Assembly (NCBI GenBank): GCA_018136815.1
Contig: CM030932.1
Location: 2,074,009 to 2,125,233 of the forward strand
DNA from: Isochrysis galbana
Lineage: Eukaryota > Haptophyta > Isochrysidales > Isochrysidaceae
Reading direction: 5' to 3'
DNA length: 51,225 bases
The notes beneath the pieces are model-generated. The model was not told where the DNA came from and ran no database searches. It worked only from the letters and a program-made list of their open reading frames with translations. This document shows, in pieces, positions 10,127 to 21,053 of this stretch (the stretch's first letter is position 1; each line of letters starts with the position of its first letter). The translations under genes were made by a program, and so were the position numbers.

Positions 10127-10366
10127 TCAGGTCTCCTTGCTTCGCTGCTGCGCCGCTGTTGCGCACGCGCGCACGCGCCTCGCTCGCGCATTGAGCCGGA
10201 GCGCCTCTCGCTCCTTCGCCTCAAACGAGAGTCCGCGGCCATGGGCGGCGAAGATCATGTGCTCGTCTGCGACGTATACGCCCGCTTCGGCGTGCGGCTC
10301 CTTAACCTTCTGTGTGTGATTCAAGGTCTGCAGCTGCCAGCTGACTTCTGCCTGCACGGTAGGCAT
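10127..10366 (-). CDS. Unknown protein, paralogue of the frame at 15457-15690
   Basis: The minus frame beginning MPTVQAEVSWQLQTLNH is followed by KVKEPHAEAGVYVADEH, HGRGLSFEAKEREALRLNAR and a basic tail, 79 residues. The minus frame at 15457-15690 aligns along its length (MPPLQPKASRELQGINH; KVFEPKAKAHIYIAGLH; LRPNARAHG). Such similarity between two dispersed frames on the same strand supports coding or a shared decayed ancestor. I do not know the family. Exon limits are uncertain; an acceptor upstream of the ATG is possible. Confidence 0.33.
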   Translation of the reverse strand: MPTVQAEVSWQLQTLNHTQKVKEPHAEAGVYVADEHMIFAAHGRGLSFEAKEREALRLNARARRVRACATAAQQRSKET

Positions 10367-10857
10367 GTTGTCAGCGGATGCAAAGCTGGCCTCATCACTC
10401 TCAGACGGCAAACGACCGCAGGTGATTGCGCAGCCTCCCTTCTCCTTATAATGGTGGTCTTTGCCATGCTCACTCCACTCCTCCTCCCGTGCGCACACAC
10501 ACAGTGCGGCTCCCTTAGCATGGGAGTGCGGGCTAAGTAAGGCGGTGCGTGGGACACACAGGCGACACGCATGTAGTGAGTGGTGGACGTTCACGTCACA
10601 GCAGTGGCAGTACCCGTATAGGCACTGCCGTCGTTCTGTCACCTTGCATGCGTGCTTACAGGCGGCATGGAGCTGGACCGAAATGTCTCTGAATTACCCA
10701 CCCGTGTGCTAGCACGCTGGCCGTTGCGTTGCGCCATCTCATGGGGAGGGGGTGCATCGTGCATCCTAATGATCCATGAGGCGAGGTCCAGTAGTGGGAG
10801 GTTTGAAAGTCCTCACCGTCCCGTAGGCGCCCCCGGGGCGACTTAAGGACACGCCGC

Positions 10858-11230
10858 CCGCAACAACTTGTCACCGTTCCCCTCCGCTGCCTTGGGGTCG
10901 TGGGGGCAAGTGAAGAAGAAGCAAGAAAAAAACTTTCAAAGTACCCGCTACGTGTGCGGCGTGAGGCGACGTGGTACCCGCAGCAATTTATCACCCTTTT
11001 TTCTCCGCTGCCTTGGGGCCGTGGGGACAAACAAGGAGCAAGAAAAAATGTTGAAAGATATTCATTACGTGTGCGGCGTGAGGCAACGTGGCTTGTGCTT
11101 GCGATACTCCCTACTACTACTACCCACTCTTACCTACCGGCTATCCCCCGCTACGTGTGCGGCGTGAGGCAACGTGCTTGCGATACTCCCTACTACCCAC
11201 TCTTACTTACCAGCTATCCCCTCCCCACCC
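10858..11230. repeat. Tandem repeat with ACGTGTGCGGCGTGAGGCAACG core
   Basis: Two units of about 115 bp (10860-10975 and 10976-11090) share CTCCGCTGCCTTGGGG, an AAGAAAAAA tract and GTGTGCGGCGTGAGGC. They are followed by two shorter units built on TGCGATACTCCCTACTAC (11093-11230). A diverged inverted copy of the GTGTGCGGCGTGAGGC segment lies at about 47615-47665, at the end of the TMEM45-like gene, so this is a dispersed as well as tandem repeat. Confidence 0.75.
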
Positions 11231-11409
11231 GCAGGTTCCTAATGAGGAATCGCCGGATTGGGTTGCTCAACAATGCACGATGCACGCTGCTTCAACCAGG
11301 GAGGGGCGTAAGAGAAGAGGGGGTAAGAGCTTGAAATCACCCTTTTCGGGGGCCAATGGCGCCTGATCACCCCATGACTCGCGTGGACGCTCGACTTAAG
11401 TCGGGGGGT

Positions 11410-12523
11410 GTCGCATCCAAAGCATAGGCGGGTGCGGTGCTTCTATCAATGTGTAGTGTGTAGTGTGTAGTGTGTGAGAAAAATTGAAAACTTGAGTGCG
11501 TTTTGTTTTCGCCAATGGGTTGTCTCGAAGCTCCGCCGCATTGCACGCCGAACTTGTTCGTTTGTCCTTATTTGTTCCATTGATTTGTTTGTGCGATGTT
11601 GCGTTAGTTCACGGAGTTTTCTTGTTGGCGAGTGAGTGATGTGGGGGTGGTGTCTCGCTCGTCTTTGCTGCCGTCGTGATGTAGCGCGCCCTTCCCCCCC
11701 CTCTCAAGACTTCTCTTCACTCCTTGGCCCGTACCCCATTGAGACTTCACACGATCAAGCGCGCGCTTGATTCCACACTCCGCCCGCTGAAGTCATGCCA
11801 CCCTCGCGGGGCCCCGACTTCACTCCCCTCACGGGAGCGGGCATTCCTCCACCCGCCACCCGCCGTAGCCGAAGACCCAACGCCGGTTTTCGCGCTACTT
11901 TCCTGACTTTCATTCGCCGATCCGTTGCCCAGTGTCCATTCCTTCCTCTCTTGCCCCCTCCGTGGTGGGCGCCGCGGACGACGCCGCCTACGTACAATCG
12001 ATCACCCCGCAGTTCGACCCCCCACCCTATGAAGAATACGTCCCGTCACCCCGATCGGGATATTGGCATGGCCTCCAAAATTCCGCCGCATTGCCACCGG
12101 CCGTGGCCGCTCGGGCCGTTGATCCCCCAAAAGAGATCGATTATCCTCTAGGCCTCGTACGTCATCTCGAATCTTCGACGATGCAAGCCGTCCAACGCCA
12201 AGAAGACTTCCGGCGGGAGGTATGAGCTCAACCTTCAACACAATTCTCAAAATCTTCTCTCTAGCTTCCCCCGTTCTCCCGATGAGCCCGTTCCGGGCTC
12301 CCCGGGGATGAACCGTGCTCCGCGCTAGCCGCCGGTGCGCCATCGAAGCTCGTTCCCAAAGAGGAATCGAGCTTCGCTCCGACACATTTCCATTTTCCAT
12401 TTGCTGCGAAGAATGCATGTTTCTTGGAACACGCAGCCCCAAGCGTTCTCGCTACGTTTTTTGGCGTTGGAAGAAGCCTAGTTCCCAGTTTGTTTTCCTT
12501 GAACCAATAAGTGGTGTCTGGTA
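11410..12523 (+). mobile_element. Decayed LTR-retroelement fragment (LTR-like start plus gag-like frames)
   Basis: AGTCGGGGGGTGTCGCATCC (11401-11419) resembles AGTCGGGGAGTGTCGTATTCC at 36955, and both look like a polypurine tract followed by an LTR beginning TGTCG. From about 11795 plus-strand frames read MPPSRGPDFTPLTGAG, then after a frame change SITPQFDPPPYEEYVPSP (with a PPPY motif), then LGLVRHLESSTMQAVQRQED. After further breaks a frame runs to 12523. The composition fits a broken gag-like polyprotein. No protease, integrase or reverse transcriptase was found with it. Confidence 0.35.
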
Positions 12524-12753
12524 AAAACGGTCCCCAGAATGGTCTTGGGTAGACCATCTATCCGCGATTTTGTTGTTGGTATTGGATATTGTAGATGTAG
12601 AAGTCGATTAGGTCTCTGTACGCACCGCAGCAGCCGTCAGAGCGATCCGCGATCGAAGCTGTGTCGCCACCCCTGCGTACCCTCTGAGCCAATAGTGCCT
12701 TGTGTGGTTTCTCTCTAATAACCACCTACAAGAGATTAGCTCAACCCACTCAT

Positions 12754-12980
12754 ATGGACCCAACACCGCTCTCTGCACCGCCAAATCCGTCTTTGCCGCC
12801 ATGCGCGGACCCAGGTACCACTACACCATTGCCCAAGGCTTCCTAGTTATCACGGCCCGCTACCCAAGCCGATAGGCCGCCTACGGACGCGTGGGTTGTC
12901 AAGGTTGGAGTCTTAGGAACCTTGTCCGGTTCCTGTTCCTGTGGTCTGTCCATCTCCACACAAACGCAGCGCCGCTAGCG
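12754..12980 (+). pseudogene. Gag-like N-terminal relic, homologous to 46560-46815
   Basis: ATG at 12754 starts a Pro-rich frame (MDPTPLSAPPNPSLPPCADP) that soon hits a stop; beyond it the frame reads PATQADRPPTDAWVV. The minus strand at 46560-46815 carries the same sequence: TTAPLPKPSQ, then PATQVQVDRPPTATDAWVA. DNA similarity extends from CTGCACCGCCAAATCCG to GTCCATCTCCAC. These are two decayed copies of a retroelement first ORF or similar repeat gene. Confidence 0.4.
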
Positions 12981-13432
12981 AGGCCGTCTGAGGCAGTCAT
13001 TCATCGCAGGAAGCGCGCCGCGCAGCTGGGCGCCAGCGCGCAGCACCTAGCCAGGGGGTGCTGCCGCCTCTTAAAAGACAACTTAGGCTCCATCCCCTAT
13101 CTTGCTTTATCAAGCGAGCTGGTTGTCCGCGTACTGAATAGAGCGCTAAAATATCCCAGGCATAGTGTCGAATGGATTGCTAACGAACACGCGAAAATAG
13201 ATCAAATGCTACTCGTCCGCCAGCTAAGCCCATGACCAACCGGGCACGAGAGTACCCAATGCAGCGGGGGAAGCCTTGTCCCTTGGCCTGCCATCGGCGC
13301 ATGGCTAAGGTAGGCCGGAGCTCTCAACTCCAGGTGGCGAAACGCCATTACTTCCGTTGATACGACGAGTTGAAAGGCACTCTTCGTCCCTAGCGAATAG
13401 CATGCATCTACCAGATGCCCTCGAAGCCCCAT

Positions 13433-14782
13433 CTACCGGATGCCCTCGAAGTCGACAAGGACATTTGAGATGGCAGGTTTGTGCTGCCAGGTCCGTATTC
13501 CGGCCAATTTGAACATTCGGCGAGAAGCAGCCATCATTTCCGTATCATGGTACTTGTCCGAGAAGAAGACAACCTCCTGCAAGAGCAAAAGGAGGAATCG
13601 GGAAGGGTTCGGTCGCGGCCGTTTGAGCTGTAGACGGGGCGAATGCCCAAGTCGGGCGACCCGAGTCATGCGAGCCTGTGATTGAATGATTGTTCGCAAG
13701 GACCGATTTGCGGACGCATTGAGAACAAGTGGGGTCGAGGACAATCCGTGGGGTCAGTTAGTCAGTTACCGAAAGCCGCGATTGAATGATGAGCTTCGCG
13801 CATTCATTACACGGGAAAAGGGTAACGTAGATGCGGCAATTTTCGAGGGAGGCGGCGTTTTTGTTCATAATCGCCTGGAGACCAGATGGCAGACGTGGTG
13901 TGCAACCCCCCATCGTCTAGGGCATCCTGGAGTCTGCGTGCAAGGGCCTGTGCACCAAGACCCCAATCTTGATGCTCGGGCACGCTTTCCCCACGTGCCC
14001 CCGATAGGTGCGTGCCGCACATTCATCTCTGCGTGACAGACGTAGGCATACTTCGTCTCCAGCGAGGAGGGCCCTTCTCGAGCCCATGGGAGATCATCGT
14101 CGCCGCATCCAATGGGGAAACCGTTGTACCCAATGCCAACAATTCGTCGGAGAGCTGGGTCGATGATGCACGCCCCAACCTGGGGGCGGACGCCAAGGGA
14201 AATAGCTGAGCGTGAATCGCTCGCATGGAGACGATGCTCATAGAGTTGTAACCGTCGCGTCAAGCTCATGGGCACACACCTGCCGGTTCGGGTCTTTAGA
14301 GCGGAACGAAGAGAGTACCGCAATCGCCATGAAATAGTCGTCCCATGAGATGTAGTTTGAGCGCTTGGTAGTGGCATCTGGATCTCGCGAGTGGCCTACC
14401 GCTGGTTCGACCTGCAAGCATAGCGGCGTGATCCACTGCGTGGGCAGCAAGGAAGCACACGCGGTTCGACCACGCCCAACGGGCTAGAGGCACGTGGCAC
14501 GTGTGCACGCACCAGGCTGATTCTATCCCCCTCTTTGCCCGACTGTGCGGTGCGGCTGCGTTGTTGCGTCTGCGGCGTGTCGACGCCATCGAATCGGAGC
14601 AGACGGCGGGTGTCGGCCCACGGCTCACGGGGCGACCCTTTCGCCTCGCTGCCCCCCTGCTCACACGGCTGGCATAGCGAGGCAGCCAGCTTCGCCTCCC
14701 TCCTCCTCCACCGCCTGCGGGCGTTGAGCAGCAGCAGAGCTCCGCCGAGAGAGGCAGCCAGAGCGAGAGCGCACGCGCGCAT
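13433..14782 (-). CDS. dCMP deaminase with N-terminal membrane anchor (five exons)
   Basis: Exons (minus) are 14782-14513, 14411-14280, 14179-14021, 13874-13770 and 13576-13433. All four GT-AG introns are phase 0 and the joined product is 269 aa. The core reads [74 protein letters not shown] and [12 protein letters not shown]. Zinc ligands are H183, C209 and C212, with catalytic E185. The enzyme deaminates dCMP to dUMP, feeding dTMP synthesis. Typical members are near 180 aa. Here exon 1 adds about 90 residues starting [19 protein letters not shown] followed by RRRWRRR, a signal-anchor or organelle-targeting type start. That exon is joined by consistent splice phase but is less certain than the catalytic exons. 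Confidence 0.88.
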
Positions 14783-15180
14783 CCGGAACGTCCGGTTCGT
14801 TCAGCCCTAGTCTCGCGCCCACCCCTCGTTCCTCCTCGTCGGCCCACTAGCGCACACCACGAGGCGGGACGGCAGCAGCAGCAGCAGCAGCAGCACACGA
14901 GGAGCGACCTCTCTCTCCCCTTCCCCCTCCAATTCTTCCCTCTCTCTCCTCTTCTCTCTCCTCTTCACTCTCCTCCTCCCCCTCTTCTCTCTCTCTCCAA
15001 ACACATCTCTCATTAATGTACCTCCCCACTCTCGTTGTCGCTCTCTCTCCCTCTCCTGTCATCCACTTCTCACTGATCTCGATCCTCTCTCTCTCAATCG
15101 CTCGCTCCTCTCGCTCTCTCCCTCCTAATCTCTCTTCCATCTCTTCTCTCTCTTCTCACTCGCTCCATCCCTTGCTCGCT
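14783..15180. repeat. CAG microsatellite and CT-rich low complexity
   Basis: About seven CAG units lie at 14872-14893, followed by C/T-rich sequence to 15180 on the plus strand (purine-rich on the minus strand), upstream of the dCMP deaminase. No gene supported here. Confidence 0.6.
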
Positions 15181-15321
15181 GCGGCCCCGCGCCACGCCTT
15201 CCCGCCAAAATGCCCCGCACCGCAGCGCCCCGGGAAGGATGCCCCCCCAGGTATTTTCGGGCTGAACGGACACCCTTCTCAAGAACAAAAACCAGACCAA
15301 GAATGAAAATTGGAACAATAG

Positions 15322-15420
15322 AGGGTTTTTGCAGGCCGCAATAGGGCCGCAATAGCCCCCCGCCCCAACAGTGTCGGGCCGCTCTTGAGGCTCTATTGCG
15401 GCCGTCCTGCAAAAGGAGAA
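15322..15420. repeat. Imperfect inverted repeat able to form a long hairpin
   Basis: GTTTTTGCAGGCCGCAATAG at about 15324 is mirrored by CTATTGCGGCCGTCCTGCAA at about 15394-15413, with GGGCCGCAATAGCC repeated within the loop side. It lies just downstream of the frame at 15457-15690. It could be a small foldback element; no target duplication seen. Confidence 0.5.
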
Positions 15421-15456
15421 AATCGCGTTTTCCTCTCAATATCAATAGCGGTCTTC

Positions 15457-15690
15457 TCAACGGTGGCGCGGTCCATGCGCTCGAGCATTGGGCCGGAGCG
15501 TCTGTCTGTGGTCCGCGGGCAGGGGGGCGCGGGTGAGGGCGTGCAGGCCCGCGATGTATATGTGCGCTTTTGCTTTCGGCTCGAAGACCTTCCCAGGGTG
15601 ATTTTGATGATTGATGCCTTGCAGCTCCCTGCTGGCTTTCGGTTGAAGGGGCGGCATGTGATGAGCGATGAGCGGAGAAGAAGCGGCCAT
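15457..15690 (-). CDS. Unknown protein, paralogue of the frame at 10127-10366
   Basis: The minus frame starts MAASSPLIAHHMPPLQPKAS, continues ELQGINHQNHPGKVFEPKAK and ends in a basic tail, 77 residues. It aligns with the 10.1-kb frame, the best-conserved pieces being MPxxQ, LQxxNH and KVxEPxAxAxxYxA. Another minus frame downstream (ending at 15393, MLERMDRATVEKTAIDIERK) also looks protein-like, so an internal intron may shift the true C-terminus. Function unknown. Confidence 0.33.
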   Translation of the reverse strand: MAASSPLIAHHMPPLQPKASRELQGINHQNHPGKVFEPKAKAHIYIAGLHALTRAPLPADHRQTLRPNARAHGPRHR

Positions 15691-15749
15691 GATCGCTTTG
15701 CGCCGGTACAAGACCCCAGGTGCGTGGCGAGCGCTGGGCCACTCGAGCG

Positions 15750-15897
15750 ATGTGCCCAGACTACTCGTGCATCCTGCCCCGCTGCGACGCCTCCAATCAC
15801 CCCGCCAGCACTGCATTGTCCGCAGGCAGCGCGGTCGTCTTATGCGTAGAGACCGGGAGGAGCAAGGCCGCCATCTATGAGGCATATCAAGCGGTGG
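15750..15897 (+). CDS. Possible exon of an unknown Cys-containing protein
   Basis: The frame MCPDYSCILPRCDASNHPAS continues TALSAGSAVVLCVETGRSKA and AIYEAYQ before losing protein character. A good acceptor (TTTGCTGCAG at about 15993-16002) follows, with an open frame AHVEAGVPLPNLMIGFIDGK after it. A two-exon plus-strand gene of roughly 15750-16128 is possible. I recognise no family. Confidence 0.25.
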
Positions 15898-16128
15898 TGC
15901 ATGCAACATGTTCACACAACCTTTCCACACCTGCACCTGCTCGATTCTCGTAATTTGTCGTGTTTTGCTCCCTTGCCCTTGTTTCCCCGGTTTGCTGCAG
16001 CACATGTTGAGGCGGGTGTTCCCCTGCCAAACCTGATGATTGGTTTTATAGATGGGAAGCTGTGGGGAGTGGGAGTGGCACGTCTAGTACGTTCACAAGT
16101 CACAAGCGAGCTTCTACTCTTGGCATAA

Positions 16129-16600
16129 AATGTGCCACGGAGTCAAGTTTCAGGGCGCTTGGTGTTGCCAAATGGTGTGCAGCCATGGCTCTACGGGCCA
16201 GTCCATGGTTCGAGGCACGACGCATTCAATATGCGATCTGCAGCTTGCTCAGGTCTTCTGCAAATCATGCAGGCATTGTGCGCCACCGCCGGTCGCACGT
16301 ACTGCTTCTTCGGCGACTCTGCTTGGAAGGAGAGGAGGCTGAGGCTGAGGAGAGGGAGATGAGGGCGATGTCACTAGTTAGGTCGTGGGTCGTGGAACGA
16401 ACCTGCTAGACCGTAGTAGGTGTTAGCACAGAATCTTCAGACTTTCTTTTTACGTACTGCTATCTACTACAATGTACCAAATATATAGTGGATGGGAAAG
16501 AGAAAGAGAACAAGTACAACGATTGAATCCAGCCGCACGGCATGTCGAGACATAACAAGCAGCGCCATGCTCACGAAAGGGATAATGAGCGCCAATATTT
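16129..16600. other. Intergenic, no supported gene
   Basis: A Cys-rich plus frame at 16130-16342 (with FCKSCRHCAPP) is open but lacks a recognisable domain. The remainder up to the transporter stop at 16601 is probably its 3' flank. Confidence 0.35.
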
Positions 16601-17569
16601 TCATACCATCGTTCCGGCCGAGCGGTCGGTCCCCCAAGGCGGTGAAGGGGCCGATGTGGGCCCACCCGTGTGCGGTGGCGACTTAGACGGCTCGTCTCGT
16701 CTTAACTGGTCCCACTCTCCCTTGAGCATAATGGTCAATCCGAGCAGGATCGAGAGCATACTTCCCAGTGCTCCGGCCAGCGCCTGAGGACTCTGCCGCC
16801 GGGCTTCGTCGAGCACCAGGTTCCCTGAGATGGAGCCCGAAATGATGAGGAAGCCCTCAAAGACGGTAATGGCTGGCAGCGCCTCCGTCGAGCGCTCCGC
16901 GTAGCCTAGGAGGAGCAGTGAACCTCCCGACGAGAGAAGGGAACAGAGGCAGAGCACATAGAACCAGGAAGTAGTAAAAGCGCTTTGTGAGCATGGTGTG
17001 GTCTCCGCAATGCAGTCCAGCATCTCGACCGCTGCCTTGGTCGTGAATGTGTTGCCCGCCATGAGCCCAGCGACGGCACTCAAGTAGAAGCCTCTCAGCC
17101 GAGCGTCGTCGCAACGATTGCTCAACCGCACCAGGAGCGCAATAGTCGCCGCGAGAAATAGGTAATACGAGCAGGCCTCCGGGCGGGTGAAGAGAGTAAT
17201 ATACTCGTCGACAGTTCGATCCACCTCGGTATGCGTTCCAAAGGCGCCGGTGCCCGCAGTGCCGATGACGATGAGCAGCGCTGCCACTGCGCGTGAACGC
17301 GTGACGGGCTCGCCTAGAAAACATGGCGCAAAGAGGACTGTCCAGACAATGACGAGCCCGGCGCATGCGGTGACAACTGAGCCGGCGGCGAACGAGTAGG
17401 CAGCCACATCGAAGATCGGGTCAATAAAGGCGGTGAAGAAGAGGCCGAATGGGTAGAACCAGAGGTTGCCGCTGACGGCTGCGTGTCGTAGCATCATCTT
17501 GCCCACCGCGCCCGTGAGCGTCGCGACGGCGTCCAGGCTGATCCCGGTGAGGGTGTCGGCCAACGTCAT
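16601..17569 (-). CDS. NIPA/DMT-type multi-pass membrane transporter
   Basis: A single-exon 322-aa frame starting MTLADTLTGISLDAVATLTG contains eight to nine hydrophobic segments. The second to fourth, FIDPIFDVAAYSFAAGSVV, CAGLVIVWTVLFAPCFLGEP and AVAALLIVIGTAGTGAFG, follow the NIPA pattern (xAYxFAPxxxVxPLG..., LxExxT, GxxxxxxG). NIPA proteins are drug/metabolite-transporter relatives linked to Mg2+ transport. The second half repeats the fold (LSAVAGLMAGNTFTTKAAVE; LGALGSMLSILLGLTIML). The C-terminal 45 residues are Pro/Ser-rich and cytosolic. The (GA)n tract just upstream gives a pure CT leader on the coding strand. The substrate cannot be inferred. Confidence 0.75.
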   Translation of the reverse strand: MTLADTLTGISLDAVATLTGAVGKMMLRHAAVSGNLWFYPFGLFFTAFIDPIFDVAAYSFAAGSVVTACAGLVIVWTVLFAPCFLGEPVTRSRAVAALLIVIGTAGTGAFGTHTEVDRTVDEYITLFTRPEACSYYLFLAATIALLVRLSNRCDDARLRGFYLSAVAGLMAGNTFTTKAAVEMLDCIAETTPCSQSAFTTSWFYVLCLCSLLSSGGSLLLLGYAERSTEALPAITVFEGFLIISGSISGNLVLDEARRQSPQALAGALGSMLSILLGLTIMLKGEWDQLRRDEPSKSPPHTGGPTSAPSPPWGTDRSAGTMV

Positions 17570-17598
17570 GGCGCCAGGGTGCAGAGAGCGGGTCAGTC

Positions 17599-18350
<752 letters not shown>

Positions 18351-18625
18351 ATGGAGTTTGTCGACTTGGCTGACGCGGCTCCGCTGCTCCACGCGCTGCC
18401 CAAGCCGGTCCTGCACCTCAAGGGTTTCACCAACGGCATGTTACTCTCTGGGGCCCCTGATCCACCTTCTCCGAGCTGCTTCGATGTGCCGGCCGTCAGG
18501 AAGCTGACCGCGCGCGCTGTCTCAGCAACACTGGCACATGTGAATGCGCTGAATCCAGCCACCCTCGTGTGGGATGGCGATGGGCTCAAGCCTGACTCGT
18601 TTGCCGCCTTGATACCAGTGCTTGC
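18351..18625 (+). CDS. Unknown protein, truncated by an assembly gap
   Basis: ATG at 18351 starts MEFVDLADAAPLLHALPKPV, followed by LHLKGFTNGMLLSG, CFDVPAVRKLTARAVSATLA and LVWDGDGLKPDSFAALIPVL, then runs into the run of N. The 91 residues have even, GC3-rich codon use and a plausible globular pattern. I do not recognise the family. The 3' part is missing from the assembly. Confidence 0.55.
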
Positions 18626-18725
18626 NNNNNNNNNNNNNNNNNNNNNNNNNNNNNNNNNNNNNNNNNNNNNNNNNNNNNNNNNNNNNNNNNNNNNNNNNNN
18701 NNNNNNNNNNNNNNNNNNNNNNNNN
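18626..18725. other. Assembly gap of exactly 100 N
   Basis: A run of 100 N is the usual placeholder for unknown length. Left of it is a plus-strand host gene without its end; right of it is a minus-strand LINE interrupted just after its endonuclease domain. The missing sequence should include the LINE reverse transcriptase, C-terminus and 3' end plus the rest of the host gene, so the true gap is probably several kb. Confidence 0.9.
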
Positions 18726-20180
18726 GTGGTCTGAGGCACCTTTCCCCGTGAACAGCGCCGGGTGCGGGCCGATGGTCTGCCAGTTTATGTTGGAGCACGT
18801 GATGGGCGTGTAAATTCTATCTATCCTCGTGTGAATGGTCCCCGAGAGTCTAGTGAAGCCTCCTCTCGCGTTCCCGTTGACCAGGTTGTACGCGTCTATA
18901 AGCCCCATCTCGTTTGTCACGGTTCTTAGTTTGGGGCCGTGGGCGTTTCCATACCCTTCCTCTCCTTCTGCTTTCCTTGTGTCTGTTTCTTTGTTCTCTA
19001 CGCAGTTAAAGTCGCCCCCCACGAGGGTGTCGTGTTCTCTGCCTAATGGGATCGTCCTTAACGTGTCTATTTGGGTGGATCTTATGCTAGGTATGGCGCT
19101 TAGGTAAATGGATATTAATTCTAGTTCTTTAGAGTCTATTACGCATCTAGCACGCAAGCATCTGCCCTCTATCAGCGTCTCGGACGTGTCCGGTATCAGT
19201 TTCACCCTGGGGGAGGAGTCGCGTATCGCGATGCCTACCCCACTCGCCGGGTCTGTGGCGTTAGCTGGCGTGTGCACCATCTGCCACCCCAAGGCCTTGG
19301 CGGTCATGCATGCTCGGAGGTGCCTGCCGTCGGCGTAGGCGTGCAACTCTTGGAGTAGCATGATGTCTACTCTAGCTTTCCTCGCCTGGGCGAGCACCGA
19401 GCCTAAGGCGCCGTGGCCGGCGCCGTTCATGTTGTAGGAGACGATTGTGATCGGTCCCTCACCTGGATAACCGCAGGTGGAGTCGAACACCTGTGTGACC
19501 GGGGCGGGGGGCGGGGTTAGCCTCGCGTATGTTCTCGTATCCCTAGCGTCCATATGGCCCAATGTTGCCATTGTGTGGTCGCCCCCTTCCGAGGGATATG
19601 TGTGGCTTGTGCTTTGTGGTGGCCCTCTCTCAAGGTGGTGGTTGTTGTGGTAGGCCTCCTGGGCCTGTGCCGCTTGCGTCAATCGCGCGCCTGGGGCGCG
19701 CTCGTCTGCTTGGCCTTCGGCGGCGCTGGAGAGTACCCCTCCTGTGTTGCCTCTCCTTTTGCTCTTGTGCCCCTTGCTGGGGGGCCTAGTCTGCTCTTTG
19801 TCCAGCTCCTTGTTTTGATGCGGCATTCCCCCATGGGGGTTCTGCTGCAGATGGTGCCGGGCCGGCCCCTCGCGCCGGAGCGCGAGGGCGGTACCGCGGC
19901 TGTGTAGGGTCCCGGCCCGGAGGCCTTTCCTTTGGAAGCGTCCCACTGGTGTGGTGTGTCTGGTGTGGCTGTGTGTTGTGTAGGGGGTGTGCTGCATGCT
20001 GGCTGCTGGCGCAACGTGTGCGCGTCCTCTCATACATTCCGCGCCAGTGCTTGCGGTCGGCCTCGACACGGCGCAGCGCAGCCTCACTCGAGAAGCCTCG
20101 CCTTGAGGCGATCCATCTCGATCTGTGCTGCGCTCGATGGGTCGCTCCGCATGGCCTCCCGGGTTGGAGCGGGAGGCCAC
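18726..20180 (-). CDS. LINE ORF2, N-terminal part with intact AP-type endonuclease
   Basis: An uninterrupted minus frame of about 485 codons enters the gap at 18726. Its C-terminal half is an exonuclease-endonuclease-phosphatase domain with every expected catalytic element: ITIVSYNMNG, IMLLQELHA, TLVGGDFNCV, TIHTRIDRIY and GASDH. This enzyme nicks the target for target-primed reverse transcription. The N-terminal region is Gln/His/Pro-rich and may be ORF1-like or linker. The first codon shown is GTG at 20180; the open frame continues upstream, so the start is undefined. Absence of stops suggests a young copy. The reverse transcriptase must lie in the gap. Confidence 0.88.
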
Positions 20181-20247
20181 AGAGGCACAGGCTGCTACCG
20201 TCTTTCGGGTGGTGAGTGAGTACGTACAAACTAAGTAACGGGTTTAG

Positions 20248-20939
20248 TGAAAACTATTGTTATAGTTTGACCTATGGAGCGTGCCGCGACCGCTCCCGAG
20301 CCCCAGGCGACCCTCGTCACCGCGCCCCACCTAGGACGCCCCATGCCGCCCGAGGCGGCTCGTCAGAAAGCCCTCTCAGAGCCCATTCAACCCATCCAAA
20401 CCACACCCGCGCAGGCGCGCGGGGTGGCGAGCACTGGCACCGAAAAGGTTGCCACCATGGCTCTGCGTAGCATGCAGGGGGTCTTTGAGACCCCCTCCAA
20501 CAGTGGGAAACCCTCCCACCCCAAGAGCACCTCATGTGGGAGGGCAGCTCTGCTGCCCTCCCCATGGTGGAAACCTCTACCATCAGTGCACCCACCATGG
20601 GAGGGCACTTCACAACCATCAATCTTCCCCTGGAGAGCACCCCATGCCTCTGTTTCCCAACTTGTTGACACACTTGTTTCCTTCACCCCACTCTTGTGGG
20701 CCACAAGTACCTACAGCTCAGTGCCCTGCCTTGGGCACTCTTTCAACACTAGACTCCCTCTCCCACTCCCCCTTCACACCACAACCAACCCAAACATCAC
20801 GAACCCCCTCACCCTCTGTTTCAAGCGAGCCCTGTTCAACCGTCCAGAACAGCAGGGAACGGTGGGGTGTGTCACTCTGCTCTGTGTTGTTCCATGGCGA
20901 GGGACCGCGATGGATATGGCGCCTCGAAGTCCACAATGA
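20248..20939 (+). mobile_element. LINE 5' end: hairpin plus ORF1-like frame
   Basis: AAAACTATTGTTATAGTTT (a 7-bp stem with 4-nt loop) lies just upstream of ATG at 20274. The frame of 221 codons starts MERAATAPEPQATLVTAP and is rich in Pro, Ser, Thr and His. The same hairpin and a MERA start occur at 28563-28772 (plus) and 25495-25752 (minus). The element stands head-to-head with the minus-strand LINE ORF2 starting about 70 bp to the left. I assign it to the LINE family by association; the ORF has no recognisable domain. Confidence 0.5.
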
Positions 20940-21053
20940 AGCTCAAAAAAATTGTCTTCTCAAATGCCTGGCCGTAACCAAGAACATTTTTTTGGGGGTA
21001 GCTTTAAAAAAATATATGCTCTACATGTAGCTCCCCACCACTCCGCTCCGCCC

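Noticed and set aside
9260..10540. 426-codon plus-strand frame
   Set aside because: It starts in CT simple sequence, continues through Arg/Gly-rich low complexity and lies opposite the better-supported minus frame at 10127-10366.
10858..11230. CRISPR-like array
   Set aside because: Units are contiguous tandem duplicates of about 115 bp without unique spacers, in a eukaryotic genome.
18522..18625. Continuation of the LINE minus frame across the run of N
   Set aside because: Translation through N is meaningless; the left side belongs to the plus-strand gene at 18351.
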